9,686 nt of DNA from an uncultured Ruminococcus sp. (GTDB taxonomy: Bacteria > Bacillota > Clostridia > Oscillospirales > Acutalibacteraceae), in contig CACYDD010000426.1 of the NCBI GenBank assembly GCA_902773065.1, positions 1-9,686 of the forward strand, read 5' to 3'. Under the pieces are notes generated by a model, which saw nothing but the letters and a program-made list of their open reading frames with translations, had not been told where the DNA came from and searched no databases. This document shows positions 7,055 to 9,686 of the stretch, piece by piece; within the stretch, counting starts at the first letter, position 1; each line of letters begins with the position of its first letter. Position numbers and translations under genes: made by a program.

Positions 7055-7525
7055 TCAATAGTATGATGGTGATGACGAAAGCTGATTGGCAACGCTGATG
7101 CCAAGTGCAGCCGTCAGGATGATCATAACGACCCAGATGATAATGCCGATCAGTATTAAAATCAGATAGGCACGGGAGAAATTTTTCAGGTTAACATTGG
7201 TGTTGCTTCCGAATCCATACACAAACAGCATAATCAGACCGACAAGCGGAATAGAGAAAAGAATCATGTATCCGATATAGCCCCAGGGTGTGATCGGCGT
7301 GGTATCCTCCAGAATGGGAGCAGGCATATACGGAGTCTGAGGAACGGGAGCGGGATAAGCGGACGGATTGCTGTTATAGTTTGGCTGTTGATAAGATTGG
7401 TAACTGTTATCCGCAGCAGTATAGGACTGTGCCACAGGCTGAGACACCGAAGCGATTTTTGAACCGCATGATGTACAGAACGTAGTGCCTTCTGCTACTT
7501 CAGTTCCACAAGATGGACAAATCAT
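7055..7525 (-). CDS. Zinc-ribbon membrane protein
   Basis: A 156-residue protein. A zinc ribbon at the N-terminus has ligands C3, C6, C17 and C20 (MICPSCG ... FCTSCG). A Gln/Tyr/Pro-rich flexible linker runs from ~25 to 75, and two hydrophobic segments near 85-105 and 117-143 make a membrane hairpin. Proteins of this plan are frequent in Clostridia and have no settled function. ATG at 7525 has GGAGG seven bases upstream. It is a single-gene transcript with its own promoter (7600-7628) and terminator (6996-7034), divergent from spoIIE. The linker recalls the Gln/Pro-rich N-terminus of the DUF4234 protein in this window, though the two are not clearly homologous. Confidence 0.85.
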   Translation of the reverse strand: MICPSCGTEVAEGTTFCTSCGSKIASVSQPVAQSYTAADNSYQSYQQPNYNSNPSAYPAPVPQTPYMPAPILEDTTPITPWGYIGYMILFSIPLVGLIMLFVYGFGSNTNVNLKNFSRAYLILILIGIIIWVVMIILTAALGISVANQLSSSPSYY

Positions 7526-7543
7526 AAAATAACCTCCATTTAT

Positions 7544-7584
7544 TGTCGTATATGGTGTATGGTCACAATCGCATCAATACGACA
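7544..7584 (-). other. Possible hairpin in the leader of the zinc-ribbon gene
   Basis: TGTCGTAT (7584-7577 on the - strand) is exactly complementary to ATACGACA (7551-7544), with a 25-base loop between. It lies in the leader between the predicted transcript start and the ribosome binding site at 7533-7537. It matches no riboswitch I recognise, and a stem with so long a loop may be chance. Confidence 0.3.
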
Positions 7585-7599
7585 TACTATATACAATAC

Positions 7600-7628
7600 A
7601 TTATACCATAAAAGTTGGAATATGTCTA
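7600..7628 (-). promoter_or_regulatory. Promoter of the zinc-ribbon gene
   Basis: On the - strand TAGACA (7628-7623, five of six) is followed after 17 bp by TATAAT (7605-7600), preceded by TGG, giving an extended -10 like that of the downstream operon. The predicted start near 7593 gives a leader of about 68 bases. Confidence 0.8.
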
Positions 7629-7676
7629 TATTTTTTTAAAATTGCTGTATTTACTTCTTTTATCACAGATACTGCT

Positions 7677-7710
7677 TTTGACAAAGTATTGAACCGAAAC
7701 ATTTTATAAT
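7677..7710 (+). promoter_or_regulatory. spoIIE promoter, 21-bp spacer with Spo0A-box-like -35
   Basis: TTGACA (7678-7683) and TATAAT (7705-7710) are both perfect but 21 bp apart, too far for a normal sigma-A promoter. No useful -35 exists at 17 bp (CAAAGT). The -35 overlaps TTTGTCAAA on the - strand (7685-7677), eight of nine to the Spo0A box TTTGTCGAA. The B. subtilis spoIIE promoter is known to be sigma-A-type with 21-bp spacing and activated by Spo0A. The predicted start is near 7717. Confidence 0.75.
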
Positions 7711-7727
7711 GGAAAATATTATGATAT

Positions 7728-7732
7728 GGGAG
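7728..7732 (+). promoter_or_regulatory. Ribosome binding site that sets the TTG start of spoIIE
   Basis: GGGAG lies eight bases before TTG at 7741. The in-frame ATG at 7726 overlaps this site and would sit only about nine bases after the predicted transcript start, with no good binding site of its own. Confidence 0.65.
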
Positions 7733-7740
7733 TGGTTTAT

Positions 7741-9686
7741 TTGAAGGTGCGAGAGCTGACAGCAGGATTTGACTTCCGGAACATCAGATTGGATGACAGT
7801 TCAAAAAAAATAGTGCTTCATGTTGTAATTTTTCTGTGTGGTTTTCTTGCGGCGAACGGTTCGGTTTTCGGGGCATATTCTCCGTTCGGTATTTCCCTGA
7901 CGGCAGCCGTGCCGTTTCCGTGGGTGTTTTCGGCGATGCTCGGTTCGTTTGTCGGGTACATAGTGTTTCCCGTAAGCGGAGGAAGCTTTCGCTATATTGC
8001 AGCGATGGTGGCGGTTATTGCCATACGGTGGACGCTGAGCGATATCAAAAAAATCAACACTCATTCCATTTATGCGGCGGCTGTCAGTTTTTTCCCGATT
8101 TTTGCAACAGGTCTGGCTGTCATGAGTGTCAGTGGTTTTACAGTAAAGCTGTTTGCATTGTATACGATCGAAGCACTTCTCGGCGGTGCGGCTGCTTATT
8201 TTATTTCACGGACGGTCGTGATGCTGGCAGGAACAAAAAGTCTTGGGATGCTGATGCCGCAGGAGCTTGCCTGCCTGACACTAACAGGCTGTATCGGCAT
8301 ACTGGCACTGTCGAATATTTCCCTTGGTTCGCTTTCTCTCGGCAGAATCCTGTCAGTCCTCATCATTCTTTTTGCCGCACGTTACGGCGGTATTGCAGGC
8401 GGAACGATTGCCGGAACAGCCATGGGAGCAGTGTTGGGAATGTCCTCAGCGGAATTTGCATTTCTGGGGGCTGCCTATGCTTTCGGGGGACTGATCTCGG
8501 GATTGTTTGCACCTGTCGGAAAAATGGCAGGAGCAGCGGCATTTCTGCTGAGCTGTTCGGTCATTGCCATACAAAACGGAGACGGAACAACCGTTGTAAC
8601 CATTATTTACGAGATACTGGCCTCTTCCATTATTTTTCTGGTATTGCCGAAAAATGCGGGAAATTTTTTTCAGGCGGTATTTGTGTCGGGAAATAATGAC
8701 GAGCATACCGAAGGACTGCGGCGTTCGATCATTATGCGGCTGGATTTTGCTTCAAAGGCATTGTCAAATGTTTCGGACGAGGTGGAAAAGGTATCGGAAA
8801 AGCTCTACAACATTATTACGCCGACAATCGAAGAAGTATACAAGGATGCCGTGGATAAAACCTGTGTCCGCTGCGGCATGAGAGTGTTCTGCTGGGAGCA
8901 CCGTGACGGAGTGAGCCTTGAATCCTTTGATTATGTGACAGACAAGCTCAAAGCCGAGGGAGAGATACACCCGTCAGACTTTCGGGATGATTTCAAGCAG
9001 AAATGCTGCCGCACAACAGAAATGGCGGAAGCAGTCAATAAATGCTATAAAAGCTATGTTGCTTCCGAAGCTGCCGAAAAGCGTATTGACGAAGTACGTC
9101 AGGTTGTGGCAGGACAGTTCTGCGGACTTGGCGATATTTTAGGAGAAATGGCGGAGGAATATGCCAACTATGAAGTATTTGACAATGACCTTTCCGAAAG
9201 AATTACGGTAAAGCTGAAAGATATGGGACTGAAACCGACTGATGTCAGCTGTCGGATCGATTACCTTGGCAGAATGACGATCGAAGCAGAAACAGCGGAT
9301 TCGGACAAAAGAAAAATCAGCCGTGCACTGATGGTGCATGAGCTGAACAAGCTTTGCGGCAGGAGCTTTGATACGCCGAATATCACCACCGCTTTTGGCT
9401 GCTGTCGTATCACAGTATGTGAAAGACCGTGCCTTGATGTTGAAATTGCAGGAAGTCAGCACGTCTGCGGAGACGGACGGCTTTGCGGCGATCATTTCAG
9501 TTATTTTACAGACGGCACAGGAAAAATGACGGCTATTATCAGTGACGGTATGGGAACAGGCGGCAGAGCGGCAGTAGACGGCGGAATGGCATCGAGCATT
9601 ATGGAAAAGCTGCTGAAAGCAGGCTTAGGATATGATTGTTCGCTGAAAGTCGTGAATTCTGCTTTGCTTGTCAAATCGGGAGACGA
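7741..9686 (+). CDS. spoIIE: Stage II sporulation protein E (serine phosphatase), 3' end outside window
   Basis: SpoIIE is the septum-bound PP2C-type phosphatase that dephosphorylates SpoIIAA and so frees sigma-F in the forespore; it also acts with FtsZ at the polar septum. Residues ~24-303 are a polytopic membrane domain, ~304-560 the central cytoplasmic region with a CVRCGMRVFCW cysteine cluster (C375, C378, C384), and from ~575 the phosphatase domain begins. Its motifs GDHFS (D584) and ISDGMGTG (D602) supply metal-binding Asp residues; D602 appears to match the catalytic Asp of the same motif in B. subtilis. The frame is open from TTG 7741 to the window edge (648 codons plus two bases), and the family is ~800 residues, so the rest of the phosphatase domain is missing here. 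ATG 7726 is the alternative start. It is divergent from the zinc-ribbon gene. Confidence 0.93.
   Translation, partial: MKVRELTAGFDFRNIRLDDSSKKIVLHVVIFLCGFLAANGSVFGAYSPFGISLTAAVPFPWVFSAMLGSFVGYIVFPVSGGSFRYIAAMVAVIAIRWTLSDIKKINTHSIYAAAVSFFPIFATGLAVMSVSGFTVKLFALYTIEALLGGAAAYFISRTVVMLAGTKSLGMLMPQELACLTLTGCIGILALSNISLGSLSLGRILSVLIILFAARYGGIAGGTIAGTAMGAVLGMSSAEFAFLGAAYAFGGLISGLFAPVGKMAGAAAFLLSCSVIAIQNGDGTTVVTIIYEILASSIIFLVLPKNAGNFFQAVFVSGNNDEHTEGLRRSIIMRLDFASKALSNVSDEVEKVSEKLYNIITPTIEEVYKDAVDKTCVRCGMRVFCWEHRDGVSLESFDYVTDKLKAEGEIHPSDFRDDFKQKCCRTTEMAEAVNKCYKSYVASEAAEKRIDEVRQVVAGQFCGLGDILGEMAEEYANYEVFDNDLSERITVKLKDMGLKPTDVSCRIDYLGRMTIEAETADSDKRKISRALMVHELNKLCGRSFDTPNITTAFGCCRITVCERPCLDVEIAGSQHVCGDGRLCGDHFSYFTDGTGKMTAIISDGMGTGGRAAVDGGMASSIMEKLLKAGLGYDCSLKVVNSALLVKSGD

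Noticed and set aside
7726..7740. ATG at 7726 as spoIIE start
   Set aside because: It overlaps the GGGAG site and lies about nine bases from the predicted transcript start without a binding site of its own; kept only as an alternative.
7836..8696. 286-codon + strand ORF
   Set aside because: It is an out-of-frame shadow of spoIIE; the spoIIE frame gives clear family motifs over the same bases and continues to the window end.

Overview
The window looks like chromosome of a spore-forming Clostridia member with moderate GC, most like Ruminococcus/Oscillospiraceae. This rests on three things: a spoIIE gene at the right edge, small membrane proteins of types common in that group (DUF4234, zinc ribbon plus two transmembrane helices, DUF3592), and AGGAGG-type ribosome binding sites with GTG and TTG starts. 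The genus is an inference from gene content. I see no RNA gene, transposase, integrase or CRISPR array.

Left part (1-2936, + strand): a SulP-family anion permease with a STAS domain and an unusual ~200-residue charged C-terminal tail. Its stop codon is the first three bases of a tandem 7-bp repeat. A short DUF4234 membrane protein follows under its own promoter, which overlaps a perfect 11-bp inverted repeat (likely operator). A bidirectional terminator at 2981-3024 ends this gene and the converging operon.

Middle part (3023-6972, - strand): a three-gene operon read right to left from an extended -10 promoter. The first gene encodes a 590-residue protein with a small DUF3592-like domain between two membrane helices. 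Its long tail carries eight 13-residue Pro/Met/Gln repeats and five 25-residue acidic/Lys repeats. The second encodes a membrane-anchored transglutaminase-like enzyme with an intact Cys-His-Asp triad. The third encodes a four-helix DUF3592 protein whose start overlaps the preceding stop. Two proteins with the same small outside domain thus flank a surface enzyme. I infer a cell-envelope module of unknown role; this is the best candidate here for an undescribed system.

Right part (6996-9686): a zinc-ribbon membrane protein on the - strand has its own promoter and terminator. Divergent from it is spoIIE, cut by the window end after 648 codons. The spoIIE promoter has perfect -35 and -10 hexamers 21 bp apart with a Spo0A-box-like sequence on the -35. 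That is the arrangement known for the Spo0A-activated spoIIE promoter of Bacillus subtilis, and it suggests that phosphorylated Spo0A turns this gene on at the start of sporulation.
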